Part shown: positions 10,863-22,900 of the stretch, piece by piece
Layout of the letters: every line of letters starts with the position of its first letter
How positions within the stretch are numbered: position 1 is the first letter of the stretch
NCBI RefSeq assembly: GCF_000002985.6
Contig: NC_003280.10
Coordinates: forward strand, 12,272,501-12,336,500
Origin: Caenorhabditis elegans
Taxonomy: Eukaryota; Nematoda; Chromadorea; Rhabditida; Rhabditidae
Length of the DNA stretch: 64,000 nucleotides
Direction of reading: 5' to 3'
Notes under the pieces: generated by a model
Told to the model about the DNA's origin: nothing
Database searches by the model: none
Seen by the model: the letters and a program-made list of their open reading frames with translations, nothing else
Made by a program: the position numbers and the translations under genes

Positions 10863-11521
10863 ATGACTGAATTGACGACACCCATCTATCCTCTGCAGCG
10901 GAACTGGTCGTGGTGGTTCTTGAACGATGATCGCAACGCGTCTTGGCAGGATCGTCTGAAAAAGGTGTACACCTTCAACACCGTACCGGAATTCTGGGCT
11001 TTCTACGAAGCTATCCTTCCACCAAGTGGCCTCAACGATCTGTGCGATTACAACGTTTTCCGTGACGATATTCAGCCGAAATGGGAGGCTCCGGAAAACT
11101 GGGATGGTGGACGTTGGCTCATTATCATTAACAAGGGAAAGACTCCCGAAGTGTTGGACGCCGTTTGGCTGGAAATTCTCTTGGCTTTGATCGGCGAGCA
11201 ATTCGGAAAGGATATGGAGTCGATTTGTGGGCTGGTGTGTAACGTCAGAGGACAGGGATCGAAGATCAGCGTCTGGACTAAAAACTGTAATGATGATGAT
11301 ACTAATATGAGGATTGGGTATGCATTTTTTAATTTTTAATTTTTCAATTTTTTAATTTCGTCATTTCCAGAGTTGTGCTGAAGGAGAAGCTGATGGCCGC
11401 GGCATCCAAGGCACACTCGAAGCCACTGTTCGACGTGATTCACTACCAAACACATAGGAATTGCGTGAAGAAGACCACCTCGGCTCTGAAATACAAATTT
11501 TCATTGAAATCCATCGTCTAA
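10863..11521 (+). CDS. ife-5: eIF4E cap-binding protein IFE-5
   Basis: Two exons (10863-11317 and 11371-11521) join in phase to 201 aa. The ATG follows TTTTTCCAG by three bases. The protein is a compact eIF4E: Trp28 (NASWQD) and Trp74-Glu75 (PKWEAP) match the residues that sandwich and bind the 7-methylguanine cap, Trp45 (VPEFWAFYEA) matches the dorsal Trp that contacts eIF4G/4E-BP, and GGRWLI follows as usual. Unlike most eIF4Es it has almost no N-terminal extension. Work on the worm family describes this isoform as able to bind both monomethyl and trimethylguanosine caps, useful because many worm mRNAs are trans-spliced. The gene lies inside the split SDHAF2 duplicate, between a solo-LTR-bearing palindrome and the duplicated SDHAF2 3' flank. 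Confidence 0.97.
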
Positions 11522-11527
11522 ATTTAA

Positions 11528-11990
11528 TGTAATTTCCTCAATTTTCCCCTGAGAACCCCGATTTCCAGATTTCTCTGTACATTTTTTAGGTTTTCCGTTG
11601 ATTTTTATTATTAAAAACTTGATTTTTGTCCTCAAATTCTTGGAAATTCCTCTTAATTGCGTTAAAATGCGTTAAAATTCGCTCGAAAATGTTTGAAATT
11701 TTGAATTTTCGATTTTGCGCGCCATGGGTCTCGCAGCGACTTTTCGAAAATCTTCAGATTTTTATTTTTTGCGCGCGCGCGCGATTTTTCCGATTTCGCA
11801 AAATTTTACATCATTTTTCACAAATAATCCTCAATTTTTATTCATTTTTGAGAATTTTTTGCCATTTTCCTTGAAATTACCCCCAAAAATCCTGAGAATT
11901 CGCCGAATTTTGCATCATTTTAGGCGTTTTTTATAGATTTTCGCCTAAAAAATTGCATTTTTCTGCCCATTTTTACAGAATTGTTGATTT
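11528..11990 (+). repeat. Displaced 3' flank of the SDHAF2 duplicate, after ife-5
   Basis: This sequence matches 7683-7975, the 3' flank of SDHAF2, with divergence. Shared landmarks in order: AATTTCCTCAATTTTCCCCTGA, CTCTGTACATTTTTTAGGTT, GATTTTTGTCCTCAAAT, GAAAATTCGC-like and AATTCG-GGATTTTGCA-like blocks, then GCATTTTTCTGCCCATTTT. It supplies the 3' UTR/flank of ife-5. Its order relative to 7976-8442 shows that ife-5 and the mobile elements occupy the middle of the duplicate. Confidence 0.8.
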
Positions 11991-12855
11991 ATAGCTCTGT
12001 TTTTCATTCATTTTATGCTGAATTTCGATTTCCAGTGCATTTTTCTTGCGGAAACTTGGATTTTTGTCATTAATATCGATGTTTCTCGGCTGCTATCACC
12101 ATTTTCAGCTATTATTCAGTTTTCCACGGGAAAATCGAATGAAATTCGCATGTTTTGTGACTCAAAACTCCATTTCTCGTCAATTCTTCAAAGAAATTAG
12201 GCCAAAATCGAATTTAAACGAAGAAAACCCGTGAAAAAACTATGGAATTTGAGTTTACAATCGATATTTTTGCGATTGTTTCGAAGCAGTTTTGCTGATT
12301 TTCAAGCTTTTTTTGATTATTTGAACGAAAAATTGCCATTTCCACGGGAAATTTGACTAGAAAATGGCTGAAAATCACTAAAAATGCCATTAAATTGAAT
12401 AAATTATCAGAATTTCCTGCGATTTCATCATCGAAATGGTCGCTGATAAGGGAAAAATTACTGATAACTCATTTTCGAACATTTCCTCAGTTTAAAGTTT
12501 AAAATTCAGCCCTTTCAGTCGTTTATTACATTGATTTATGTGCATTTTCAGTAGATTTTGCTCAAAAATTACCTTCGTGCTCCCAAAAGTATGAAATAGA
12601 CGATACAAATATGCAATACGAAGTGATATATCCAAATAAAAATTAATTCCAGTTGGCAAAATTTGAAATTTCATGAAAAAATGAAAAATTTCAGCTAAAA
12701 TTTATCCATTTTTCGAAATTTTGAGGAGAATTCCAGTGGTATCATTAAGAAATGTACTATTTTTGCATCTTCAATGCCTTTTTTACACTATCATTAATTT
12801 TGCAAACTTCCCCATTACCGACATAGTTGGTAGGTTCTGTAACTTGTTACATTAC
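11991..12855. other. AT-rich spacer, no gene seen
   Basis: No splice-bounded coding signal, RNA gene or clear repeat was found between the displaced SDHAF2 flank and the foldback transposon. Confidence 0.5.
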
Positions 12856-13156
12856 TACAGTGCTCCACATAATGATACGGCCACCCCCAAATTTTGGTAT
12901 AACTCAAAACTGGGTTGAGATAGCAAAACATAGTTTCTTGTGAAAATGTTCGCTGTACTGGCTAACTTTCAGATAAGTATTGGAAATATACCTGAACCGT
13001 TCGTAAAAAAAGATAGACCATTTTTTCATGAAAAACCATATAAAAAAATCCACAAAATGATACGGCCACCCTTGGTTTTTGTTTTCCTTTTTCGTTTTTT
13101 TTGCAATTTTTTTTGCTAAACGCTATGTTTTTCATGTTCGTTTGTGTTTTTACAGC

Positions 13157-13383
13157 TATGGGTCGTGGAATAACTTTAACTTACTACGAAAAAGGACAAA
13201 TTGTGCAAAATTATCTCAAGGCTTCTCGGATCGTCAGATTTTTCGTGATTTGAAACGTTTGAGAGATATGATCACTCGATATGCTTCAAATCCTGCCGCT
13301 TATTGCACCAAAAAGTCTTCTGGTCGCCCATCACTCCTTTCTGGTAGAGACAAGCGAAAAATCGTTCGTCGAGCATTCAATTG
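13157..13383 (+). pseudogene. Tc3-like transposase fragment, left arm
   Basis: A broken N-terminal transposase reading: the start MGRGITLTYY lies in one frame at about 13157, and the downstream SDRQIFRDLKRLRDMI / GRPSLLSGRDKRKIVRRAFN lies in another (open to 13384). The frameshift falls near 13215-13225. The helix-turn-helix DNA-binding part is recognisable; the DDE domain is not present in this arm apart from a remnant near the palindrome centre. The same defect appears in the mirrored arm, so it predates or was copied by the event that formed the palindrome. Confidence 0.8.
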
Positions 13384-13938
13384 AACAGTGACTTGCTCGA
13401 AAAGTAGGAGCGAGATGAACCTGCTAGTGTCTGTTGAGACCGTACGTCGTGTCCTTCGAAGTCCCAGTTTATCAAAAGACGAAAATTAATAAAGGCTAAT
13501 TTCATTACCGAAAAACACTGCCAAAATCGTATTCAGTTTGCTAAAATCAGCCAGAGAACTAACTGGAGACAAGTGAGGATTACGGTATGATCATTCAATC
13601 TCATGTTTTGGTCTCAGATCATCTTCAGTGGCGAGAAAAAGTTTAACTGTGATGGTCCTGATGGCTACCGTGATTACTGGCACGATTTGAGAAAAGAAAA
13701 GATGATCTGAAACCAAAAACTGGGCTTGAATGATTATACCATAACCCTCACTTGTCTCCGTTAGTTCTCTGGCTGATTTTAGCAAACTGAATACGATTTT
13801 GGCAGAGTTTTTCGGTAATGAAATTAGCCTTTATTAATTTTCGTCTTTTGATAAACTGGGACTTCGAAGGACACGACGTACGGTCTCAACAGACACTAGC
13901 AGGTTCATCTCGCTCCTACTTTTCGAGCAAGTCACTGT

Positions 13939-14167
13939 TCAATTGAATGCTCGACGAACGATTTTTCGCTTGTCTCTACCAGAAAGGAGTGATGGGCGAC
14001 CAGAAGACTTTTTGGTGCAATAAGCGGCAGGATTTGAAGCATATCGAGTGATCATATCTCTCAAACGTTTCAAATCACGAAAAATCTGACGATCCGAGAA
14101 GCCTTGAGATAATTTTGCACAATTTGTCCTTTTTCGTAGTAAGTTAAAGTTATTCCACGACCCATAG
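13939..14167 (-). pseudogene. Tc3-like transposase fragment, right arm (mirror copy)
   Basis: Inverted copy of the left-arm fragment, on the minus strand, with the same two pieces in two frames. Near identity of the arms, including the shared frameshift, argues for a recent origin of the palindrome or for arm-to-arm gene conversion. Confidence 0.8.
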
Positions 14168-14468
14168 CTGTAAAAACACAAACGAACATGAAAAACATAG
14201 CGTTTAGCAAAAAAAATTGCAAAAAAAAACGAAAAAGGAAAACAAAAACCAAGGGTGGCCGTATCATTTTGTGGATTTTTTTATATGGTTTTTCATGAAA
14301 AAATGGTCTATCTTTTTTTACGAACGGTTCAGGTATATTTCCAATACTTATCTGAAAGTTAGCCAGTACAGCGAACATTTTCACAAGAAACTATGTTTTG
14401 CTATCTCAACCCAGTTTTGAGTTATACCAAAATTTGGGGGTGGCCGTATCATTATGTGGAGCACTGTA

Positions 14469-15345
14469 TTTTCCCGTAGTTCACTGCCACGTCAACCATT
14501 GTGAAAGGTGTGGCGATTTATGGAAATGGCTTTATCGATTGTTCGATTTTATTATTCCACGACGCACGATGTGCATGAGTGATGTTAAATTTATCGGTCT
14601 TTTTCTACGAAAAAAATGCATAAATCGATGAATTTTCTACAGGAAAATATCTAAACCGGTGAATTTTCTACGGAAAATACCGAAACCGATGATTTTTCTA
14701 CGGAAAAAATACCGAAACCAACCGGTGATTTTTCTATGAAAAAATATCTAAACCGATGCATTTTCTACGGAAAAATATCGTAAACCGCTGAAATTTCTGC
14801 GGAAAAATACCGAAACCGGTGATTTTTCTACGGAAAAATGCATCAATCGATTAATTTTCTACGGAAAAAAAAAATCTGAACCGGTGAATTTTCTAGTGAA
14901 AAAATACCTAAACGAGTAAATTTTCTACGGAAAAAATACCAAATCCGGTGAATTTTCTACTAAAAAAAATGTCTAAACGGGTTAATTTTCTACGGAAAAA
15001 TACCTAAATCGATGAATTTTCTTCTAAAAAATTCCTAAACGGGTTAATTTTCTACTGGAAACATACCTAAGTCACTGATCTTATACGTTCTTCTAAATCA
15101 TTTGAATGCAATTTTCATATGATTTCCCGACATTGTACATATACTTGGTACCCTGCCATTTTCCCATGGTTAACTGCCACATCATCAATGTGCCTCAACC
15201 ATTGTGAAAGGTGTGACGATGGACGTCCCAAATGGCTTTATTGATCGTGTGTTGGCTGGATTCATCGTTCGATTTTATTATTCCACGACGCACGATGTGC
15301 ATGAGTGATGTTAAAATTATCGGTTTTTTTCTACGGAAAAAAGCA
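14469..15345. repeat. Direct duplication flanking a ~32 bp minisatellite
   Basis: The block at about 14475-14600 (GTTCACTGCCACGTCAACC, CCATTGTGAAAGGTGTG, TTATTCCACGACGCACGATG) recurs at about 15168-15320 in the same orientation. Between them, 14600-15075 holds about 14 tandem copies of a ~30-34 bp unit, GAATTTTCTACGGAAAAAT plus ACCTAAACCGGT with variants. The second copy also starts a short run of the same unit. No gene is supported. Confidence 0.8.
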
Positions 15346-15788
15346 TAAATCGGTATATTTTCAACGGAAAAATCGTAAACCGTTGAAATTGAACTTTCTT
15401 CTATGTACATCGCTATTGAGTTGATATACGAAATTATCATTCCAAAAGCCCTGCGATTATAGAAGTTAGATTCTCGAATTCCCGACAAATGTGTTCTGTA
15501 ACTTGTTAAATTTCCATTTTCTTGCCAGGTATACAATATTCCATTTGTATGGCGAATGTTAGTTCGGTAGATCGTTGGTTTTAATGATTACACGAATTGT
15601 GAATCATAATGCAATCTTCTTCGCTTTTCTACGGAAAATGTTCGGAATTTTCAACACATTTACATATTTTGAGATGATTTTCCCGTAACTCGGTGTAAAT
15701 TAGTACTCTATACTGTTAAAACAAATTTAACAATAAGATAAAATTAATCTTATTATCGATATCAATCAATTAGGTCCCTGCGCCATGT
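15346..15788. other. AT-rich spacer, no gene seen
   Basis: No coding or RNA signal found. A short TTCTGTAACTTGTTA motif at about 15493 matches the sequence just left of the foldback transposon (12836-12850), so this region shares ancestry with the flank of that insertion. Confidence 0.45.
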
Positions 15789-15950
15789 ACCAGGGATGGG
15801 CGACAATTTCCGTTCGGCAATTAGGCAAATTGCCGATTTGCCGGAAATGTTTAGAGGGATTTTTTACAAGACGGAAACACTTAAAACTGTCTTTTTGAAT
15901 TTTTCCCGTTTTTCTACATATTTTCATAGAATTTGCAACCTTTTCGTGTC
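15789..15950. repeat. Dispersed repeat, ATTTGCCG-type family
   Basis: GGCAAATTGCCGATTTGCCG, then GAAATGTTTAGAG-GATTTTTTA, ACGGAAACACTTAAAACT and TTTTCATAGAATTTGC. The same order of blocks occurs at 51270-51500. Related simple AATTTGCCG stretches are at 33380-33680 and 37570-37890. Confidence 0.7.
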
Positions 15951-16037
15951 TCGCATTGCCACCCTCACCCTCCCTTTCTTTCACCTTTTCCGTCAGTTTT
16001 CGTTACATAGAGGTCTCGTTTTTCAAATTTTTCCAAG

Positions 16038-16632
16038 TACACAATTTTTGAATTCTCCTAATTTAGTGAGCCTGAAAAGCCTAATTTTTTCAAAAGATGG
16101 TGTAGTCGAAATTAAAATTGTCTCCGAATTTTATTATGAAACCTCTTGAAAACTTCTCAAAAAAAAAATTATGACGGCTCAAAAAATGGCCTGAAATTAG
16201 TTAAAATTTGAAATTTGACTTGTCAGCGGCTGGAAACTTACTTTTTTTTTTGAAATTACCGTATAATTTTTGGCATAAAATTAATTATCTTGCGTTTTCA
16301 ACTAGATTTAGGTAAATTTAAGGTCGATGAATTACCAGATTTGGTAAAATTGCCTTAAATGTACCTAAATCTAGTTGAAAACGCAAGATAATGTGTATAC
16401 TTAAAATTTGACGGTTATTTCAAAAAAATTGTTTCCAGCCGCTGACAAGTCAAATTTCAAATTTTAACTAATTTTAGGTCATTTTTTGAGCCGCCATAAC
16501 TTTTTTTTGAGAAGTTTGCAAGAGGTTTCATTATAAAATTCGGAGACAATTTTAATTTCGACTACACCATATTTTTTAAAAAAATAGGCTTTTCAGGCTA
16601 CCAAAATAAATAGGAGAATTCAAAAATTGTTC
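16038..16632. mobile_element. Palindromic element, same family as 9284-10814
   Basis: The arms start AATTTTTGAATTCTCCTAA and end with the inverse near 16632; they meet near 16335, where ACCTAAATCTAGTTGAAAACGC mirrors GCGTTTTCAACTAGATTTAG. Internal landmarks GGTGTAGTCGAAATTAAAAT, GACGGCTCAAAAAATGGCC and TTTGACTTGTCAGCGGCTGG are present in both arms. No coding capacity. Confidence 0.85.
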
Positions 16633-16904
16633 AGTGTTTTTAGACAATTTTGAGTCCAAATAAGCAATAATATTTCAAAAAACAAATAATTTTTTGCGAG
16701 TTTTTACAATAATTGTCCCCAAAATTGCAATTATTCTGACTTTTTTTTTCAAAAAATCCAAGAAAATTTCGCTGAATTTCCACTGGTTTTTTTCCGATTT
16801 TTTTCAAATTCTCCCTTTCACTCTCTCTCTTACAATTACTCAAATCACTCGCCTATTACATTAAAAATTCCCTTCATCTTCCAGATTACAACACAAAAAC
16901 CATC

Positions 16905-19900
16905 ATGGCTAAAGGCAAAAAACAGCGCCGCAGTGAGAAGATCATACCATTGACACAACTCGCGTTTGTCGTCGATTCAAGAGATCCGTGGGACGATGAG
17001 CCGCGTTAGTAGTTTGCAATTTTTTTTAGAAAAACCAGAATTTTTCAGCGTTTTTCTATGAAAATTCCGGAAAATACGAGAAAAATTAGGATAAAAATCG
17101 GAGAAATTCAGTAATTATTGGAAAATAACCCTTTTTTTTGGATAGAAAATTCAAAAATTTTTCTCAAAATATTGAAAAAATCGAAAAATTTCAGTTTGTT
17201 CGAACTTAAAAAAATTTTTTAACGAAATTAGGCATTAAAAAAAATCGTTGTTTTTTTCTAAAATGGTTTTTGACGATTTTTCACTAAAAATGTCAAATTT
17301 TCTATAAAAAAATGCTGAAAACCCGGTGATTTTTTAATAAAAATAATTGGAAAAACGACGAAAATCGATTAAGAATGTTTTTTTTGCTAAAAAAATTTGG
17401 AAAAAATCAAAAAGATAAATTTTTGACTCAAAAACGGTGGGAACCTGAGATTTTTTCAACAAAAAAATTGGAAAAACTGAAATTTTAGATTTTTTTTCGA
17501 GAAAAATTCCACTTTTTCTTATTATTTTCAGACAATTTTTCGAATTGAAAATTTCAGAAATTCAGAAAATCGTGAATTTTGACTTGAAAAATTTTAAAAT
17601 TTAAAAAAACAATTTTTCACCCAAAAACGCTAAAAACCTGAGGTTTTTTCCACAAAAAAAATTGGAAAAATTCCAAAATTTATTTGAAAATCTATAATTT
17701 TCAGCGTCAAAAGAGGACATCGCTCGTGCACATTTTGAGAATCGCCAGCAAAAACGTGACTATCTGCCGGTCACAACATCCAGAGAGCTCCGTTATGCAG
17801 TAGAATGGCCAAGTGTTGTGAAGAATGTTACCGTACCATATTATCAAAATGTAGGGTTTTTTTTTGTTGAAAAATTTGAAAAAAAATCCTGTTTTCCCCC
17901 TGAAAAATTGCAGTTAATTTGAAAAAAAAATATGGAAAAATTAGGATTTTTCCGGAAAAAATGCCGTTTTAAGAGTTTTTTCCTGAAATTTACGAAAAAA
18001 ATTGATTTCCATAATTTTTAAAACGATTTTCTAAATAATTATAAATTATAAATTATCAGAAGCTATTTTTCATTTTTTTTTTCGGACGAAAATTTTTCTA
18101 TTCACCGTATTTATACTGCTGATACCTAATATCGATGTGAAAAAATTCAAAAAAAATTCCCAGATTTTTAATTAATTTTTAAAAATCCGAAAATCCATTG
18201 GTTTGTTAAATTAAAACGACAATTTTTGCTTGATAACCGTGCCGCAGTTGTGTGGATTTACGAGATTAATATTTTTAATTCATTTTTATTTAATTTTCAC
18301 ACCGATTTTCCCGATTTTTCTCGTTTTTTTCCTAGTTTTACATTGAAATTCTTGTGATTTCCATTAATTTATAATTTTTTATTAATTAAAACAATTAAAA
18401 TTACATGAAATATTCTATCTCCAGCAGAAGGTCGATTGTTTCATGTAATTTTACTTGTTTTCATAAATAAAAAGTCACAAGAATTTCAATGTAAAACAAC
18501 GAAAAAAAAAAAACGAGAAAAATCTGGAAAATTGGTATGAAAATTAAATAAAAATGAATTAAAAATATTAATCTCGTAAATCCACACCTGCGGCACGGTT
18601 ATCAGGCAAAAATTGTCGTTTGAATTTAACAAACCAATGGATCTTCGGATTTTTAAAAATTAATATAAAATCAGGGAAATTTTTTTGATTTTTTTCGCAT
18701 TGATTTTCGGTATTAGGAGCATAAATAGGGTCTAAAGAGTAATTTTTAGTAGCAAATTTTAATTGTCCATTACACTGAAAATGAGAAAAAAAGTGAAGAT
18801 AATGCGAATTTATTTCTCAAATTTTCTCAAAAAAAAAATCAATTTTTTGTTTTTTTCCAGGAGTCCCAAGACACAAGCCAGGCTCTCTGTGGACGTTCCC
18901 TCGTGTCAACTACCGTAAGCACCAATCCATCGTGCTCCACCGCACAAATCGACGTCGCCGCGTTCGAGCAAACCACCAGAGAGCTTGTCGGCCGGGCCGC
19001 TAACATGAAAACTCGTTTTTGGCTTAAATTTTGTGTCGTTTGGCCACTCGGACCACAAGATATTCGACGGATTCACAGAGAGGTTTGTTGGGAAAATCGG
19101 AAAAAATCTATTTTTAAAAAAAATTGGTTTAAAAAAATCAGAAATTAAAAATTTTGTTTGGGAAAAAATGCAGAAAATTTTTCAGAAAGTTCAAAAAATC
19201 GATGAAAATCGCAGAAATTAATTTTAAAAAATGTGGTCCACTAACTTTTATTAGAGAAAATTCAAAATTTTCGCTAAAAGTTTCAAAAAAAAAAACAGAA
19301 ATTGAAGGGTTTTTGGAGAGTTTTACTAAAAAATTTTTAAAAAAATCACAAAAAACAGGAAATTCTGCCAAAATTCAAAATTTCATGGGTTTTCCTTATT
19401 TTTCTTGAATTTTAAAGAAAAAAGTCATTTCAAAATTTAAAAAAATTCCCAATAAATTCAACAATTCCCTCCTTCCTTCCAGAATATCAATTTCAACAAG
19501 CGTCGCTGCGAATACCTCACCTTCAACAACACGCCTACCGCCTACCTACTCATCGACTCGGATGGCGACCCAGAATACACAAAGAACATCATCCGCCGAA
19601 AGCTGGGCTCCGCCGCTGCTCCGTCTCCACCGATTCTACTCGCCGCGCCGAACAGTGGCTACGCGATTCGATTCCGACACGGTGAAGAAATGCCGACGCT
19701 CATTCAAAAGTCATCCGAGTCGCAGTTTGCGCTGGTTTTCGACGAAAAGTACACGGAATTCACGAAATGCTCGGCTCGTGTGTTCTACGAGAGACTTTTG
19801 AGATGTCCGCTACGTTTCGATCGAAAGTTGGAGCAATCAGAGAAGCTTTGGATACAGAAGAATCTCAAGAGAAATGATTTGGCTCACCGAGCAATTCGAG

Positions 19901-22900
19901 TTCTCGAATTCTACTCAATTGAAGAAAGAAACGAAATTGTTGGCAGAGCAGATAATTCCATCAAATTCTTGGATGCTCTTTTTTGTGATACAATGCAATT
20001 TTATCGGGAAGCCTATGAGGATTTGAATCTCTATATTAAATACTCGAATACACCGAAACACATTGAATGTGTGTCTGTTACGGTGCGAAATGAGTCTGAC
20101 AAGAAGCACGCGGAGAGCTCGTTCACTTCTCATGGACTTTCGGTTCTTTATTTCAATCGAAAAATGGAGTGTGATCCGGCAGCGAAATATGATATCACTT
20201 TGAAAACAGTATGGTTTTTTGGGGAAAACCGTATTTTTTAATAGGAAAATTCGAAAACTAGATGAAAATTGGAAAATTTTGCAGGTTTTTCCACGAAATT
20301 TGAACCCCCTTATTATTTTTTTAAGAAAAAAAAAATCAAATTTCAAAAATTTACAGTAGAAGAAGAAGAAGAAAAACTATTTAAAAAAAATGATTTTTAT
20401 TTAATTTAAACATTAAAAAAAAATTCCCATATAATATAAAAGTTTTGATTTTTTGTTTGAAAACTGACAATTTTGCCAAAATTCAACAATTTTGACAAAA
20501 TAAATTAGATTTCTTTTAATTTTCCAAAACAAATAATTAAATAGGAATAAAAAAGATATATATTCAAATTTTTTACCAACAAAAATATTGAAAAAGGACT
20601 GAATAATGGTGAATTTTGCTTTAAAAATATCCAAAATATTCTGAAATTTAGAAAAACCACGTAAAAAACAAAAAAATGGGAATTTAGCCGGAATTATGAA
20701 CAGAAAAATTGGAATTTAGCCAAAATTTCATCCAGAAAAAATGCGAATTTAGCCGGAAATGTTAACCTGAAAAATGGGAATTTGACCCAATTTTTAGCCA
20801 GAAAAATGGAATTTATCCGAAAAATTTAAACAGAAAAATGTGATTTCAACAATAATTTTGACCAGAAAATTGGAAATAAGCCAAGATTTTAGCCAGAAAA
20901 ATGTGAGAAATGTGAGAAAAAATTAAGCAGAAAAATGGGAATTTAGCCGAAATTTTGACCAGAAAAATTGGAATTTATCCGAAATTTTAACGAGAAAAAT
21001 GTGAATTTAACCGAATTTTTACCAAAAAAAGTGATTACAGCCAAAATTTTGACCAAAAAATGGAAATTTGTCAAGATTTTAGCCAGAAAATTTGGCATTT
21101 AGACGAAATTTTAAAGTTTTTTTTTGAATTACAGACTACTTTTTTAAAATAAAAGAAACAAAGAAAAATCCCCGTTCAAAATTGTAAATTTAAATATTTT
21201 TGCAATTTCCTGGCTATGAGAATTTAGATATTTCTCAAAACTAAAAAATTCCTAAAAACCCCCTAAAAATCCCTGTTTTTTTTGCAGATGGTTCTCCAAA
21301 ACTTCCCACGTCACCTGGTAACATACGAGTCTCGAGAGTGGTTTGTGAGACGAATCGCCAAAGAAAACTTCTTCCAACTTCAATCAGTCAATTCATTTGT
21401 GCAGTGGCAGTCGCACGCGAAACGATGCTGTTTCAAGGCGAAAAATCGAGATTTCTTCAAAATTATCAACTTTGCATTCTACAAAATTGCTCATATCAAT
21501 CGAATCTATCATCCCATCGATGCACCATGGATCGAGGAGCTTCAAGGTGGCCTTGGAGCCCGTTCGATGATGAGTGTGGTGCTCGAACGACCTGATGTTC
21601 CATGGCAAATTGCACGTGAGAGACGAGGAGCGATTCAGGAGGATGAACTTTTTACGATTTATTTCAAGAATGTCACCGTTGGAATGCAACTTATAGAGCA
21701 CGTTATTCGAATCGCTGGAATTGAACCGATTTTCCGCACTGATGCCGCTGATCGAGATGGAGTAGGGATTTCTGGATTTCTGTCGAATTAAAAACTTCAA
21801 TATTCAAAAAATTGAATTTAACCGCTGAAAATCGACATTTTTCGAATTGCTTAAAGGGAAAACCAAAAAAAATCGGATTGAAAAAAGTTTAAGATAAAAA
21901 AAGATTGAATTTTCACTACTTTTTCATGCGGAAATTGATTTTTTGCTATAGAAATTTTATTTTTTATTTTCAAAAATTTTGGCGATTTTTGCGCCAAAAT
22001 TAAGGTACCCGCGGTCTCAATTTTTGTTATTTTCGAAAAGGTGCGCCTTTTAGGATTACTGTAATTTCGAACGAAAAAATCTATAGAAATTCACAGAAAT
22101 TAAACATTACAGTACTCCTTTAAAGGTACACTTCGTAATTAACAAAAGATTGTCGTGTCGAGACCGAGGGGCACCGTATTTTTAGCTCAAAAATCGGAAT
22201 TAAAGGAGCGCTAACGGTTCCTGATATCGAATATCAATGTTAAAAAATTTAAAAATCCCTGATTTTATGATAATTTTTTAATTTTCATATCAATTTTCCT
22301 GATTTTTCTCGTTTTTTCGTTGTTTTACATCGAAAGTCTTGTGATTTCCATTAATTTATGACTTTTTATTACTGAAAACAAATAAAATTATAATTTTACT
22401 TGTTTTCAATAATAAAAAGTCACAAATTAATGAAAATCACAAAAATTTCAATGTAAAACTACTTAAAAAAAGAGAAAAATCTGGAAAATCGGTATGAGAA
22501 TTAAATAAAAATGAATTAAAAATATTAATCTCGTAAATCCACACACCTGCGGCACGGTTATCATGCAAAAATTGTCGTTTGAATTTAACATGGATTTCTT
22601 GATTTAAAAAAATTAATATAAAATCAGGAAATTTTTTTGAATTTTTTCACAACGGTATCTATTGAATGTTCTGATTTTTCAAAAAAAAAAATCAAATACA
22701 CTAGCTTAACTTAAGCAAAAAGAACAACAATTTTCTAAATTCCCTAAAATTTTGCAGCCCCAACTCGTCCCATTCTACCGCCGCTCGTTCACCGTAACCC
22801 GTGCCGCCCGTGCTGTCGTAACGTCCAAACTTCGTCAACTCGACGCAAAGCTACGTGCCACATTCTGTATGCTCACGAAACAAGAGGATCCGATAATGAT

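Larger units (their letters stand above)
12858..14466. mobile_element. Foldback Tc1/Tc3-like transposon, TA target site
   Basis: The element starts CAGTGCTCCACATAATGATA and ends with its inverse, flanked by TA on both sides (12856-12857 and 14467-14468). The two halves (about 12858-13600 and 13690-14466) are near-perfect inverted copies. Each arm encodes the same N-terminal piece of a Tc3-like transposase: a helix-turn-helix start MGRGITLTYYEKGQIVQNYL, a DRQIFRDLKRLR segment and a GRPSLLSGRDKRKIVRRAFN segment, broken by frameshifts between them. The centre reads SGEKKFNCDGPDGYRDYW, matching the catalytic-core stretch of Tc1/Tc3 transposases, but with Gly where the family has a catalytic Asp. 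No intact transposase is present, so it is non-autonomous. Confidence 0.9.

Noticed and set aside
10785-11201. 138-codon minus-strand open frame
   Set aside because: It is the antisense shadow of ife-5 exon 1.
14600-15075. Regularly spaced repeats resembling a CRISPR array
   Set aside because: The unit is a head-to-tail minisatellite without unique spacers, and the genome is animal.
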